Under the pieces are notes generated by a model. That model was not told the DNA's origin. It saw only the letters and a list, made by a program, of their open reading frames with translations, and ran no database searches. From Falsirhodobacter deserti (GTDB taxonomy: Bacteria > Pseudomonadota > Alphaproteobacteria > Rhodobacterales > Rhodobacteraceae): a DNA stretch of 64,000 nucleotides. The DNA is taken from assembly GCF_004015795.1 (NCBI RefSeq), contig NZ_ML137219.1:59930-123929 (forward strand), given 5' to 3'. Both the position numbers and the translations under genes were made by a program. Of the stretch, positions 26,621 through 34,979 are shown one piece after another. Position 1 is the stretch's first letter. Each line of letters opens with the position of its first letter.

Positions 26621-27121
26621 ATGGCCGACAAAACGCTCGACACGCTGTTCTACGAAACGCTGAAGGACATCTATTACGCCGAGCGCAAGGGCACGACCGC
26701 CCTTCGCAGGCTGGCCCGCGCCGCGCAGAACCCCGATCTGAAGGCCGCATTCGAGGAGCATGAGGAAGAAAGCCAGCAGCAGGTGGAACGCCTGACGCAG
26801 CTGTTCGAAATGATCGGTAAGCGTCCGCGCGGCAAGACCTGCGACGCGATCGAGGGCATCATCTCCGAAGCGCACGAGATTATGGAGGAGTTCAAGGGCA
26901 CGACCGCGCTTGACGCCGGCATCGTGGCCGCTGCCCAGGCGGTGGAGCATTACGAGATCGCCCGCTATGGCACGATGAAAAGCTGGGCGCAGAAGCTGGG
27001 CATGGACGATGCCGTGACCCTGATCGACCAAACGCTTCAGGAAGAGATCTCCAGCGACGAAAAGCTGAGCAAGCTGGCCGAAACCGTCATCAACGACGCC
27101 GCCACCCGTAGCGACGAGTGA
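26621..27121 (+). CDS. YciE/YciF ferritin-like stress protein (DUF892)
   Basis: A 166-residue four-helix-bundle protein of the YciF family, starting MADKTLDTLFYETLKDIYYAERKGTTALRRLARAAQ. Conserved glutamate/histidine positions include EEHEEESQQQVERL and EHYEIARYGT, typical of ferritin-like di-metal proteins linked to osmotic and oxidative stress. GGAGGATACA precedes the ATG. Transcribed alone and followed by a good terminator. Confidence 0.92.
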   Translation: MADKTLDTLFYETLKDIYYAERKGTTALRRLARAAQNPDLKAAFEEHEEESQQQVERLTQLFEMIGKRPRGKTCDAIEGIISEAHEIMEEFKGTTALDAGIVAAAQAVEHYEIARYGTMKSWAQKLGMDDAVTLIDQTLQEEISSDEKLSKLAETVINDAATRSDE

Positions 27122-27128
27122 TCGGCAT

Positions 27129-27151
27129 GCGCCCGCCGATGGGGCGGGCGC
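27129..27151 (+). terminator. Terminator of the yciF-like gene
   Basis: A 9-bp perfect GC stem (GCGCCCGCC/GGCGGGCGC, loop GATGG) followed by TTCTTC begins 7 bp after the stop codon. The remaining 210 bp up to the next gene's end show no convincing ORF or motif. Confidence 0.75.
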
Positions 27152-27363
27152 TTCTTCACCCCCGGAACCCGACGCTGCCGGACAAGTTTGCTTCGGATTC
27201 TGGCGCTGCGCCTTCGGAGGAGTTGCCGGCATCCTGCTGCATCGCTGCATTGATCTTGCCCGCATGCTTGGCTTCGGGCGCGATGTGATGGCGCCGGCGA
27301 TGATCGCGGCCGTGGTGGTGGTGCTGGCCACGCGCGGCGGCCCGCCAGACCGAAGGATAAACC

Positions 27364-29076
27364 CTAGCGGCGCAGCAGCGCGGCCAGCGTCACCGCAAGA
27401 ACCGACAGCAGCGACAGGGCCAGGACGGGGGTCAGAACAGCCCATGGCGCCCGTTCCATGTAGGGCATCGCCTCGGCCAGGATCAGGCCCCATTCGGGCG
27501 AAGGCGGGCGCGGGCCCAGCCCCAGAAAGCCAAGCGCGGCCAGCGCCAGCGCGATCCCCGGAAGGCGCAGCATCGCGTGCCGCGTCACCGGCCCCACCAC
27601 CGCCGGCAGAACATAGCGGACCATCAGCCGCAGCGGCCCCACGCCAAGAACGGGGGCGATGCGCACATGCGGCTGCGCCCGGACCTCGGTCGCCAGCGCG
27701 GCGGTGTGCGCGGCCAAGGGTGCCCATGCCACCGCCGCCACGGCGATCACCGCGCCATGGCTGCCGGGGCCCATCGCGGCGGCCACGGCAAGGCCGGCAA
27801 TGACGGGGGGCGTGGCTTTCGCAATCTCGATCGGGCCGGCGGCAAGGCGGGGGAACATGCCCACCGCCAGCCCCGTCACCAGCGCAATCGCGGTCACCAA
27901 GGCTGCCATGCCGATGGTGGACAGCGCGCCGTGGGCCACCCGTGCCAGCACGTCGCGCCCCAGCCCGTCAGCTCCCAGCGGCAGCGCAAGGGAGGGTGCC
28001 TGAAGGCGGATATACTCCGATGCAAAGGGATCGCGCGGCAGCCCCGCCAGCACCACCGCCAGCAGCAGCGCCAGAACGGCGGCCGGCACGGCCCAGCCAT
28101 ACCGCGGTGCGGGATGGCTGACCTGCGGCACCGGCAGCGCCCCGAGCTGCAGCGCGCGTCCCAGCAGAAGCCCGCGCAGCAGGTGCATCACCGTGCCGAT
28201 CAGCACCGCGTTCAGCAGCAGCACCAGTATACCCGCCTGAAGCGCGGGCATATCCTGCGCCGAGGCCGATCCCAGCACCAGCCGTCCAAGGCCGGGGATG
28301 GCGAAGACCTGCTCCACCGCCACGGCGCCGCCTGTCATGCCCACCATGATCATCGCGATCTGCGGCATCACGCCGGGAAGGGTGCGGCGCGCGGCGGCCC
28401 GCGCGATGCGGGCGCGGGAAAAGCCCGCCGTGGCCCATGTGGCCAGCCACGGTTCGGAAAAGGTCGCGGCAAGCCCGTCCGACAATAGCCGCCCCAGCAG
28501 CCCGCCCGCAGGAAGGCCAAGCGCCAGCGCCGGAAGGATCGCCTGCGCGGGCGTGCCCCAGCCATAGGGCGGCAGCCATTCCAGCCACACCGCCACGATC
28601 ACCAGCAACAGCGATGACAGCATGAATTCCGGCAGGGCCGTCAGCGCCGCCGCCACCGCCCCCGAGGACAGGCCCCCCTTGCCGCGCAGCCCGCGCGCCA
28701 GCGTGGGCAGGCACAGCAGCAGCGCCGTCACCGCCGCCACAAGAAACGCCGCCGCCATCAGCACCAGCGACACCTGCATCGCGGCCACGATCCCCGGCAT
28801 CACCGGCCCGCCCGAAATCCAAGAAACGCCTGCATCCCCCCGCAGCAGGCCAGCCAGCCAGAGGCGCAGGTTCTCCGCAGGGCCAAGCGCAAGGCCAAGC
28901 TGCTGGCGGATCGCCTCCAGCGCCTCGGGCGTGGGGTTTTGGTCACCGGAACGGGCGCGCAGGATGCTCAGCGCCGGGTCGCGGCCCGAGAGCCACGGCA
29001 GCAGCCCCACCAGCACCATCACGATGCAAAGCGTCACCAGCCGCGACAGCGCGGGAAGGGCCACGTGCCGCATCAT
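27364..29076 (-). CDS. Fused dipeptide/nickel-type ABC permease (DppB-DppC in one chain)
   Basis: A 570-residue membrane protein that joins both permease subunits. Residues 1 to about 295 match the DppB/NikB half (QNPTPEALEAIRQQLGL, coupling loop TAGFSRARIARAAARRTLPGVMPQ, VFAIPGLGRLVLGSA). Residues about 310-570 match the DppC/NikC half (LPLGADGLGRDVLARVAHGA, VLGVGPLRLMVRYVLPAVVGPV, LGFLGLGPRPPSPEWGLIL). No stop or frameshift separates them. The ATG at 29076 overlaps the SBP stop (ATGA). Last gene of the four-gene transporter operon. Confidence 0.9.
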   Translation of the reverse strand: MMRHVALPALSRLVTLCIVMVLVGLLPWLSGRDPALSILRARSGDQNPTPEALEAIRQQLGLALGPAENLRLWLAGLLRGDAGVSWISGGPVMPGIVAAMQVSLVLMAAAFLVAAVTALLLCLPTLARGLRGKGGLSSGAVAAALTALPEFMLSSLLLVIVAVWLEWLPPYGWGTPAQAILPALALGLPAGGLLGRLLSDGLAATFSEPWLATWATAGFSRARIARAAARRTLPGVMPQIAMIMVGMTGGAVAVEQVFAIPGLGRLVLGSASAQDMPALQAGILVLLLNAVLIGTVMHLLRGLLLGRALQLGALPVPQVSHPAPRYGWAVPAAVLALLLAVVLAGLPRDPFASEYIRLQAPSLALPLGADGLGRDVLARVAHGALSTIGMAALVTAIALVTGLAVGMFPRLAAGPIEIAKATPPVIAGLAVAAAMGPGSHGAVIAVAAVAWAPLAAHTAALATEVRAQPHVRIAPVLGVGPLRLMVRYVLPAVVGPVTRHAMLRLPGIALALAALGFLGLGPRPPSPEWGLILAEAMPYMERAPWAVLTPVLALSLLSVLAVTLAALLRR

Positions 29077-30548
29077 TCGGCTTGCAGGGTCGTATGCTCG
29101 GTGATCAGCATCCGTTCGCGCGGATCGCGTTCGGCATTGGCCACGCCCGCGCCTTCGCCCTGGATCACGCGTTCATGCAGGATGGGAACGGCCGCGCCGG
29201 TGGCAAGGATCATGGCCTCGGCTTCGATGATGGCGCTGCGGCGCGCGTCGCCCGCAGGGGCCGCGGCGGCGCGGGCCAGCGCGGCATCCACATCCGCATC
29301 GCAAAGCTGCGAGATGTTGAACGATCCCTCGCACGCGAAATCGCTGAACATATAGGCGACCGGATCGCCGGAATCGAGAACGGTGGCGCGCGACAGGGTG
29401 AAGATGTCAAAGGCACGCGACAGCGCGTCAGCCTCGATATGGGCGTATTGGCGGACCTCCTGCTCCACCTTGAAACCGGCGGCTTCCAGCTGCTGGGCGA
29501 CCATCACGGCAACCTCGGGCAGTTCGGCGCGGTCGCTGAAGGTGGCAAGCGTGATTTTCGTGCCTTCGGGCGCGCGGGGGGCGGCGCCTTCCCACGGCTC
29601 GCGCAAACCATCGGCCCAGGGCAGGGCCGGGCCCAGCAGGCCGCGCGCCACATCGGCGCGGCCTTCGTAAACTGTGCGGCTGATCGCCTCGCGGTTGATC
29701 GCTTCGCGGACGGCGGCGCGCAGGGCCGGATCGGCCAGCGGGCCGCGCTGCGTGTTGACGTAAAGCGTGTTGGTGCGCGGCATCGGCACCTCGTGCACCA
29801 GATCGGGATCGAGCAGCGCGGCCTGCGACACGGGGATCGCCTCCACCACGTCGGCGGTGCCGGTGCGAAGGGCCGCAGCGCGTGCGGTGCCGTCATTGAC
29901 ATAATCGGCATCGATGCCCGCCAGCTTCGCCTTTTCACCCCAGTATCTGTCGAACCGGTCCAGATGCGCGCTGGTGACCCCGTTGATCTTGCGCAGAACG
30001 AAGGGGCCGGTGCCGGCCTCGATGGGGTTCACGCGGCCGTCCCCGGTATAGGCGCTGGCGGCCATGATTGCCAGTTGCGGGCTGGACAGGCGGTTGGGTA
30101 CCAGCGGGTCCGCATCGCCCGTGCGCACGATCACCGCATCTTCGCCATCGGTTTCGACCGTCATTTCCACCCCGTCAAGGATGCGGGGCTTCGGCACGGC
30201 CCTTGTCGCCGCCATCAGCGAGGCGGCCACCTGCGCCGCCGTCAGCGGTGTGCCATCGTGAAAGCTGACGCCGGAGCGGATGGTGAAGCGCCATGTCCGG
30301 TCATCCAGCTGTTCCCATTCCGTGGCCAGAAGCGGCTGCGGATCGCCCGCCGCGTCCAGCCGGATCAGGGTTTCCGCCGTGCTCCACCGCGACAGCTTGA
30401 ACGCGTCATCGCTCAGCGGGCTGAGGCCCGAGCGTGGCGGCTGCAGCATCGCCACGTGGATGCGCTGCGTGTCCTGCGCGGGCGCCATCGTGGCGGCAAG
30501 CGGCAGCAGCAGGGCGGCAAGCCCCGCGCGGCGGAAGAAGGGGATCAT
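29073..30548 (-). CDS. Dipeptide/nickel-family ABC transporter substrate-binding protein
   Basis: A 491-residue SBP family 5 protein with signal peptide MIPFFRRAGLAALLLPLAATMAPA. Family motifs: LATEWEQLDDRTWRFTIRSGVSFHDGTPLTAAQV, AGTGPFVLRKING, RTNTLYVNTQRGPLADPALRAAVREAINREAI. Ligand may be peptide, nickel or a metallophore complex; sequence alone does not decide. It starts one base into the ATPase stop (TGATG) and overlaps the permease start. Confidence 0.9.
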   Translation of the reverse strand: MIPFFRRAGLAALLLPLAATMAPAQDTQRIHVAMLQPPRSGLSPLSDDAFKLSRWSTAETLIRLDAAGDPQPLLATEWEQLDDRTWRFTIRSGVSFHDGTPLTAAQVAASLMAATRAVPKPRILDGVEMTVETDGEDAVIVRTGDADPLVPNRLSSPQLAIMAASAYTGDGRVNPIEAGTGPFVLRKINGVTSAHLDRFDRYWGEKAKLAGIDADYVNDGTARAAALRTGTADVVEAIPVSQAALLDPDLVHEVPMPRTNTLYVNTQRGPLADPALRAAVREAINREAISRTVYEGRADVARGLLGPALPWADGLREPWEGAAPRAPEGTKITLATFSDRAELPEVAVMVAQQLEAAGFKVEQEVRQYAHIEADALSRAFDIFTLSRATVLDSGDPVAYMFSDFACEGSFNISQLCDADVDAALARAAAAPAGDARRSAIIEAEAMILATGAAVPILHERVIQGEGAGVANAERDPRERMLITEHTTLQAE

Positions 30549-31342
30549 CAGGCAATCTCCGTTGCGGGAAGGGGAGGGATGGCGGAAATGAGCGCGCGGG
30601 TGGCCGGATGGCGCGGTGCGGCAAGGAGATGGGCGGTGGGGCGATCCTCGACGATGCGGCCGGCATCCATCACCAGTGTCCGGTCGCAGATGCGGGCGGG
30701 AACCGAAAGATCGTGCGAAACGACCAGAAGCCCCGTGCCGAAGTGCCGCGACAGATCATCCAGCACCGAAACCACCTGATCGCGCACCGGCAGATCCAGC
30801 CCGCTGACAGGTTCATCGGTCAGCAGAAAGGCGGGACGGGTGGCGACGGCGCGGGCGATGGCGACCCGTTGCGCCTGCCCGCCCGAAAGTTCCGCCCGGC
30901 GGCGGTTCAGGAAATCGGGGCCAAGGCCCACCTGCTCCAGCACCTCGCAGGCGCGGGGCAGGGGGTCGCAATCGACCTTCAGGCGGCGCAGCGGCTCGGT
31001 CACCAGTGCGGCCACCGTCATGCGCGGATCAAGCGATGCGGCGGGATCCTGCGGGATGTATTGCACCGCCCGCCGGAAATCGCGCAGCGCCCGCACCGGG
31101 GCGGGGCGGATCCTCCGGCCGTTGCAGGTGATCAGGCCGGCATCGGGGCGGTCCAGCGCCAGAAGGCAGCGCAGCAGGCTTGTCTTGCCGGAACCGGAGG
31201 CCCCCACAAGCCCCACGCGTTCGCCGCGCGCAAGATCAAGGTCGATATCGTGCAGCACGATTCGGCGGCGGCGCAGTGGCCAAAGGCCCGGCCGGGCGTG
31301 GCCAAGCCGCAGGCCGCGTACCGAAAGAAAGGCGTCGGGCAT
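30548..31342 (-). CDS. Dipeptide/nickel-type ABC ATPase (DppF/NikE position)
   Basis: A 264-residue ATPase with Walker A GASGSGKTS, Q-loop YIPQDPAASLDPR, signature LSGGQAQRVAIARA, a Walker B variant FLLTDEPVSGLD (threonine in place of the usual hydrophobic residue) and H-loop VSHD. It follows the partner ATPase by 2 nt and works as a heterodimer with it. Confidence 0.92.
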   Translation of the reverse strand: MPDAFLSVRGLRLGHARPGLWPLRRRRIVLHDIDLDLARGERVGLVGASGSGKTSLLRCLLALDRPDAGLITCNGRRIRPAPVRALRDFRRAVQYIPQDPAASLDPRMTVAALVTEPLRRLKVDCDPLPRACEVLEQVGLGPDFLNRRRAELSGGQAQRVAIARAVATRPAFLLTDEPVSGLDLPVRDQVVSVLDDLSRHFGTGLLVVSHDLSVPARICDRTLVMDAGRIVEDRPTAHLLAAPRHPATRALISAIPPLPATEIA

Positions 31343-31344
31343 GG

Positions 31345-32127
31345 TCAGGCGGCCTGCTGCACCGGCATTGCCGGCAGATCGCCGCGCCGCGCCGCATGAA
31401 CGATGGCGCGGGTGCAGGCATGTTGCGGTGCCGAAAGGATCTGCGACATGGTTCCCGTTTCAACCACATGCCCGTCCTGAAGCACCACCGCGCGGTCGCA
31501 CAGCCGCGCTGCGGCCCGCAGATCATGCGTGATGAACAACAGCGCCGGCCCTTGGCCTGAGGCGTGGTGCAGAACGTCCAGAACCTGCGCCTGCGTCACG
31601 GTATCCAGCGCCGTGGTCGGTTCATCGGCAATCATCAGCGGCGCACCCGTGGCCAGTGCCATGGCGATGCACACGCGCTGGCGCTGGCCTCCCGAAAGCT
31701 CTGGCGGGCAGCGGCGCAGAAGAAGGTCCGCTTCCGGCAGGTGCATTGCCTCCAGCAGGGCGGCAGCACGGGCGCGGGCGGCGGCGCGCGAAAGGCCCTG
31801 CGCACGAAGCGGGCGTTCAAGCTGGTATCCGATGGTGGCCAGCGGGTTCAGCGCGGCCTGCGTGTCCTGCATCACCATCGCCATCCGCGACTGCTTGGGG
31901 CGCGACAGCGCGTGCACCCCCGCCACGTCGCTGCCATTCATCACGATCCGGCCGGAAACCCGCGCTGTCGGCGGCAAAAGTCCAAGCGCGGCCCGTGCGA
32001 TCATCGATTTCCCCGAACCGGAGGGGCCGAGAAGGCACACCCGTACCCCCGCCCCGATACGCAGGCTGACATCGCTGACGATGCGGCGGTTCGCGATTTC
32101 GATGGAAAGGGAGTCGAGCAGGAACAT
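31345..32127 (-). CDS. Dipeptide/nickel-type ABC ATPase (DppD/NikD position)
   Basis: A 260-residue ATPase, first gene of the operon. Walker A GPSGSGKSM, Q-loop MVMQDTQAALNP, signature LSGGQRQRVCIAMA, Walker B LMIADEPTTALD, H-loop ITHD. The order ATPase-ATPase-SBP-fused permease is unusual; most dpp/nik operons begin with the SBP. A clear promoter lies upstream. Confidence 0.92.
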   Translation of the reverse strand: MFLLDSLSIEIANRRIVSDVSLRIGAGVRVCLLGPSGSGKSMIARAALGLLPPTARVSGRIVMNGSDVAGVHALSRPKQSRMAMVMQDTQAALNPLATIGYQLERPLRAQGLSRAAARARAAALLEAMHLPEADLLLRRCPPELSGGQRQRVCIAMALATGAPLMIADEPTTALDTVTQAQVLDVLHHASGQGPALLFITHDLRAAARLCDRAVVLQDGHVVETGTMSQILSAPQHACTRAIVHAARRGDLPAMPVQQAA

Positions 32128-32135
32128 GGACCACC

Positions 32136-32167
32136 GTGATCTTTCGGTGCGGACGTAATAAGATCAC
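32136..32167. promoter_or_regulatory. Inverted repeat GTGATCTT-N16-AAGATCAC over the promoter
   Basis: Perfect 8-bp arms (32136-32143 and 32160-32167) with a 16-nt spacer bracket the -10 region and start site of the transporter operon. A dimeric repressor could bind here. The N16 spacing equals that of NikR half-sites, but the arm sequence differs from the E. coli NikR box and no nikR is nearby. Confidence 0.5.
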
Positions 32168-32183
32168 GTAACAGCGGTGTCAA
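32155..32183 (-). promoter_or_regulatory. Sigma-70-type promoter of the dipeptide/nickel-type operon
   Basis: On the minus strand TTGACA (32183-32178), a 17-bp spacer and TATTAC (32160-32155) lie 28 bp before the first ATG of the operon. Consensus -35 and near-consensus -10 at ideal spacing. Confidence 0.7.
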
Positions 32184-32189
32184 TAACGG

Positions 32190-32220
32190 GAAAAGGAAAG
32201 GGGAGGGCCATACCCTCCCC
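32190..32220 (-). terminator. Rho-independent terminator of the small gene 32227-32445
   Basis: On the minus strand a perfect 8-bp stem GGGGAGGG/CCCTCCCC with a 5-nt loop is followed by TTTCCTTTTCCC. It begins 6 bp after the stop codon of the small gene. Confidence 0.7.
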
Positions 32221-32226
32221 CATCCG

Positions 32227-32445
32227 TCAGGGCCGCCGGGCGCCCACGTGATCGCGGCGCTGTTCGGTCTGGACATCGCGGCTGTCAAGGCCGCGGCTGT
32301 CGCTGTGCTGGGCCTTGTCGCGATTGCTCAGCACCATGTTGTCGGGCAGGTTCTCGGTCTCGGTTTCGGTCATCGCGCCGGTGCCGTCACCTTTGCCCTT
32401 GTCCTGCGCGCCGGGGCCGAAATGCTTGTGGCTTGCATGTGCCAT
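32227..32445 (-). CDS. Small hydrophilic protein, unknown function
   Basis: A 72-residue, charged, glycine- and histidine-containing protein (MAHASHKHFGPGAQDKGKGDG). It has no hydrophobic segment and is probably largely disordered. AAAAAGGAGA precedes the ATG and a terminator follows the stop, which supports a real gene. No family recognised; the composition resembles general stress proteins. Confidence 0.72.
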   Translation of the reverse strand: MAHASHKHFGPGAQDKGKGDGTGAMTETETENLPDNMVLSNRDKAQHSDSRGLDSRDVQTEQRRDHVGARRP

Positions 32446-32509
32446 CGTGCTCTCCTTTTTGACGTGTCGAGCTTTGGGGGTAACTGCCGGATCGGCGTGA
32501 TGTTCCCGA

Positions 32510-32854
32510 TCAGCGCGTTTCCCTGGCTTTCTGCCACGGCCAGCGGCCATCGATCTCCACCTCCAGCGAGATGCTGAGGAAGGTCCGGATCAGCACGATC
32601 CCCGCCAGCACCAGCACGCTGTCCAGCGTGGGTTCGATCGCGACGGTGTTGATGATGTCGGCGGCAACAAGGAATTCCAGCCCCAGAAGGATGGACCGGC
32701 CAAGACGCCTGCGAAGGGCCTGGAAGCGGCCCTCGTCCGCCCGTTCCGTTACGAAGCGCAGCGCGGCGATGATCATTCCGAACACGATGGCGGCCACGCC
32801 CGCAACCTCGATCGCGCGGGTGATCCAGTGCAAGGCAAGGGAAAGGGGTTCCAT
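32510..32854 (-). CDS. DUF1622 family membrane protein
   Basis: A 114-residue protein with three hydrophobic helices (VAGVAAIVFGMIIAAL, LGLEFLVAADIINTV, VLVLAGIVLIRTFLSISLEVEIDGRWPW); the last segment is the DUF1622 signature. Function unknown; a small inner-membrane protein. ATG 32854 follows GAAGGAT. It lies 64 bp upstream of the small hydrophilic gene on the same strand and diverges from another small gene at 32964. Confidence 0.85.
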   Translation of the reverse strand: MEPLSLALHWITRAIEVAGVAAIVFGMIIAALRFVTERADEGRFQALRRRLGRSILLGLEFLVAADIINTVAIEPTLDSVLVLAGIVLIRTFLSISLEVEIDGRWPWQKARETR

Positions 32855-32963
32855 GGGCGATCCTTCGGGGCTGTTGCAGGGGGCGAACGGGCCGCGCCCC
32901 GCGCCTGTTCCCCGCAGGAACATCGCGCCGCCGCACGGGTTTCACCCCGACAGGAGGACGATT

Positions 32964-33152
32964 ATGAGCAACAAGCACCCCAAATCCGCCCATCCCAGCG
33001 ATGCCGATCTGCGCGGCAATCCCGGCATCAGCGGCAGCAGCCCCGAAAACGAATTTGATGACGGGGAAAACACCTTCGAGGGCGACGTGATGAACGACAC
33101 GACGCCCGAAGGCGGGATCGATCCCAACCAGCGCGGCCGCACCAACAAGTGA
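32964..33152 (+). CDS. Small acidic hydrophilic protein, unknown function
   Basis: A 62-residue acidic protein (MSNKHPKSAHPSDADLRG, then PENEFDDGENTFEGDV), without hydrophobic stretches. CAGGAGGACG precedes the ATG at good spacing. No family recognised. It converges with the copper chaperone gene, whose stop lies 13 bp further on. Confidence 0.7.
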   Translation: MSNKHPKSAHPSDADLRGNPGISGSSPENEFDDGENTFEGDVMNDTTPEGGIDPNQRGRTNK

Positions 33153-33165
33153 CGGCGCGGCGGCG

Positions 33166-33615
33166 TCAGTGGTGGTGGTGGTGGCCCTGCTGCGCGTTGA
33201 TGGCGCGCACGGGCACCTCGACCTCTACGGGCGCCGCGTTTTCAAAGGTCAGCTTCAGCGTGATCGTTTGCCCTTCGATCAGCGGGGCGGCCAGATCTTC
33301 CAGCATCAGGTGCGTGCCCGAAGGGGCAAGTGTCACGGCCGTGTCGGCGGGAAGGGGCAGGCCGTTCGCGGCGCGCATCTGCATCCGGCCCCCTTTCATC
33401 GTCATCTCGTGGATCGACACGGTGCCCGCGGCATCCGTGCTGGCCGAGACCAGCCGGTCATCGGCATCGGCTGTCAGCGTCATATAGGCGCCGCCGACGG
33501 GCGCGCCGGGAAGCGTCGCGCGGGCAAAGGCGTCGGTAACGGCAACCTGCGCCTCGGCCGCAAGGGCGGGGGAGGCAAGCGCGAAAGCGGCAACCGCGAT
33601 CAGGGTGCGAAACAT
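33166..33615 (-). CDS. PCu(A)C-type periplasmic copper chaperone
   Basis: A 149-residue exported protein: signal peptide MFRTLIAVAAFALASPALA, then a DUF461/PCu(A)C beta-barrel with copper ligands in SIHEMTMKGGRMQM and GTHLMLEDL (the H-x10-M and H-x-M pattern). The C-terminus ends in five histidines, probably a further metal-binding tail. It delivers copper to cytochrome oxidase. ATG 33615 follows AAAGGA. It is 11 bp behind the PepSY protein gene. Confidence 0.92.
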   Translation of the reverse strand: MFRTLIAVAAFALASPALAAEAQVAVTDAFARATLPGAPVGGAYMTLTADADDRLVSASTDAAGTVSIHEMTMKGGRMQMRAANGLPLPADTAVTLAPSGTHLMLEDLAAPLIEGQTITLKLTFENAAPVEVEVPVRAINAQQGHHHHH

Positions 33616-33626
33616 GGTGTTTCCTT

Positions 33627-34940
33627 TCATTTGAGGGCCAGCCGCCGCGTGGCGGTCAGGCGCAGGATGTCGATAACAAGAAATGCCGCAAGGCTGGTGC
33701 CAAGCGTCGGCAATGCCCAGCCGAACGCGCAGGCGATCAGCAGCGTGGTCACGCGCAATGGCAATGACAGGCGCATCCACAGCACGGCCAGCGGCAGCCC
33801 CATCGCGGGCCGCCGCGCCCACCAGATCGCATAGCCCCACGCGGTGGAGGCCATCAGCGCCAGCGCAACCGTGGCCATCAGGATCTGGTTCGGCAGCCCG
33901 AACAGAACGCCCATATGCGTGTCGATCCCCCACCGGATCAGCTTCGCGACGGGTGTGAAATCGGCGAAATCGGCCCGGTCCGTGATGGCCAGCGTGTCGG
34001 GCGCCAGTGCGACCGTGACGGCCTGCGTGGGCCATCCGCGGTCGTATTCACGCACGACCCATGCCTCGTGCGGTCTGGGCAGGCGGATTTCGATGAAGGG
34101 GGAACCGAGGCCGGCGGCGCGGGCGGCGTCGTCAAGCTGGTCGATCCGGTCCTCCCGCGCGGCAAGGTCGGGGGCGTGGTGGTGGTGGTGCATGGCCATC
34201 GCCTCGCCCCCGTTCAGCGTGGTGCTGACGCTGGGCGTGGTCCATCCGATGGCCCCGCGCAGTGCGTCAATCCGGCCCCCTGCCCCTTGCGACCATGTCA
34301 GCCCCGTCACCGACAGGAACAGCAGGAACACCGCCGCCGTCACGCCGATCAAGCCATGGATGCGGCGGCGGGCCGTGCGGGGTGCGCCCGTCGTCCAAAG
34401 GGCAACGCCGCCCAGCACCACCACCCAAAGCCACGAGGCTGCGAGCTCGCTGTAATAGCGGCCCCAGTCGCCCAGAAGCAGGCTGCGATGCAGGTAATCC
34501 AGCGTGATGCGGAAGGGGAGGATTCCGCTGGTGCCATAGGTGGTCATGTCCCCCTTGATCGCCAGCGTCACGGGATCGACGAACAGGGTCCGGTTTTCAG
34601 ACGGCCCAAGCGCGGGGTCCGAGAACATGATCCGTGTCGTTTGCCCCTCGGCCGGGGCGGGGCGCACGGCCGACACGTCAAGGGTGCCGCCGATATGATC
34701 CCGCGCCGCCTGTGCCTGCAGCGAAAGGGGCTGCGCGGGGCCGACGGTGTCGGTGAACAGCGCTTCTGAATACAAGCGCGCCTCAATCTGCGGGGTCAGC
34801 ACGTAAAGCAGGCCAGTCAGCGCGGCGATGAACAGGAACGGCCCCACGAACAGGCCGATATAGAAGTGAAGCCGCAGCAGGAAGGGCCGCAGCGCCCCGC
34901 CGGACGCCTTGCGGCGCGGCAGGTCTGTGGTGGTGGACAT
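33627..34940 (-). CDS. PepSY-associated transmembrane protein
   Basis: A 437-residue inner-membrane protein with about five helices and PepSY regions, starting with the typical RPFLLRLHFYIGLFVGPFLFIAALTGLLYVL. It has DYLHRSLLLGDWGRYYSE, GLTWSQGAGGRID and a histidine run MAMHHHHHAPD in the periplasmic part. Members are linked to iron-siderophore reduction or copper handling; placement before a PCu(A)C gene favours copper. ATG 34940 preferred over TTG 34952. Confidence 0.88.
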   Translation of the reverse strand: MSTTTDLPRRKASGGALRPFLLRLHFYIGLFVGPFLFIAALTGLLYVLTPQIEARLYSEALFTDTVGPAQPLSLQAQAARDHIGGTLDVSAVRPAPAEGQTTRIMFSDPALGPSENRTLFVDPVTLAIKGDMTTYGTSGILPFRITLDYLHRSLLLGDWGRYYSELAASWLWVVVLGGVALWTTGAPRTARRRIHGLIGVTAAVFLLFLSVTGLTWSQGAGGRIDALRGAIGWTTPSVSTTLNGGEAMAMHHHHHAPDLAAREDRIDQLDDAARAAGLGSPFIEIRLPRPHEAWVVREYDRGWPTQAVTVALAPDTLAITDRADFADFTPVAKLIRWGIDTHMGVLFGLPNQILMATVALALMASTAWGYAIWWARRPAMGLPLAVLWMRLSLPLRVTTLLIACAFGWALPTLGTSLAAFLVIDILRLTATRRLALK

Positions 34941-34979
34941 GTTGATCCCCAAGAGCGTTCGGTGAAGGCGAAGGTCGGC

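Noticed and set aside
27264..27803. Plus ORF of 179 codons near the end of the fused permease
   Set aside because: Mostly antisense to the permease gene. The first 30 codons are hydrophobic but have no supporting start signal or family.
33166..33200. CACCAC-type repeat at the end of the copper chaperone gene as a DNA repeat element
   Set aside because: It simply encodes the C-terminal histidine run.
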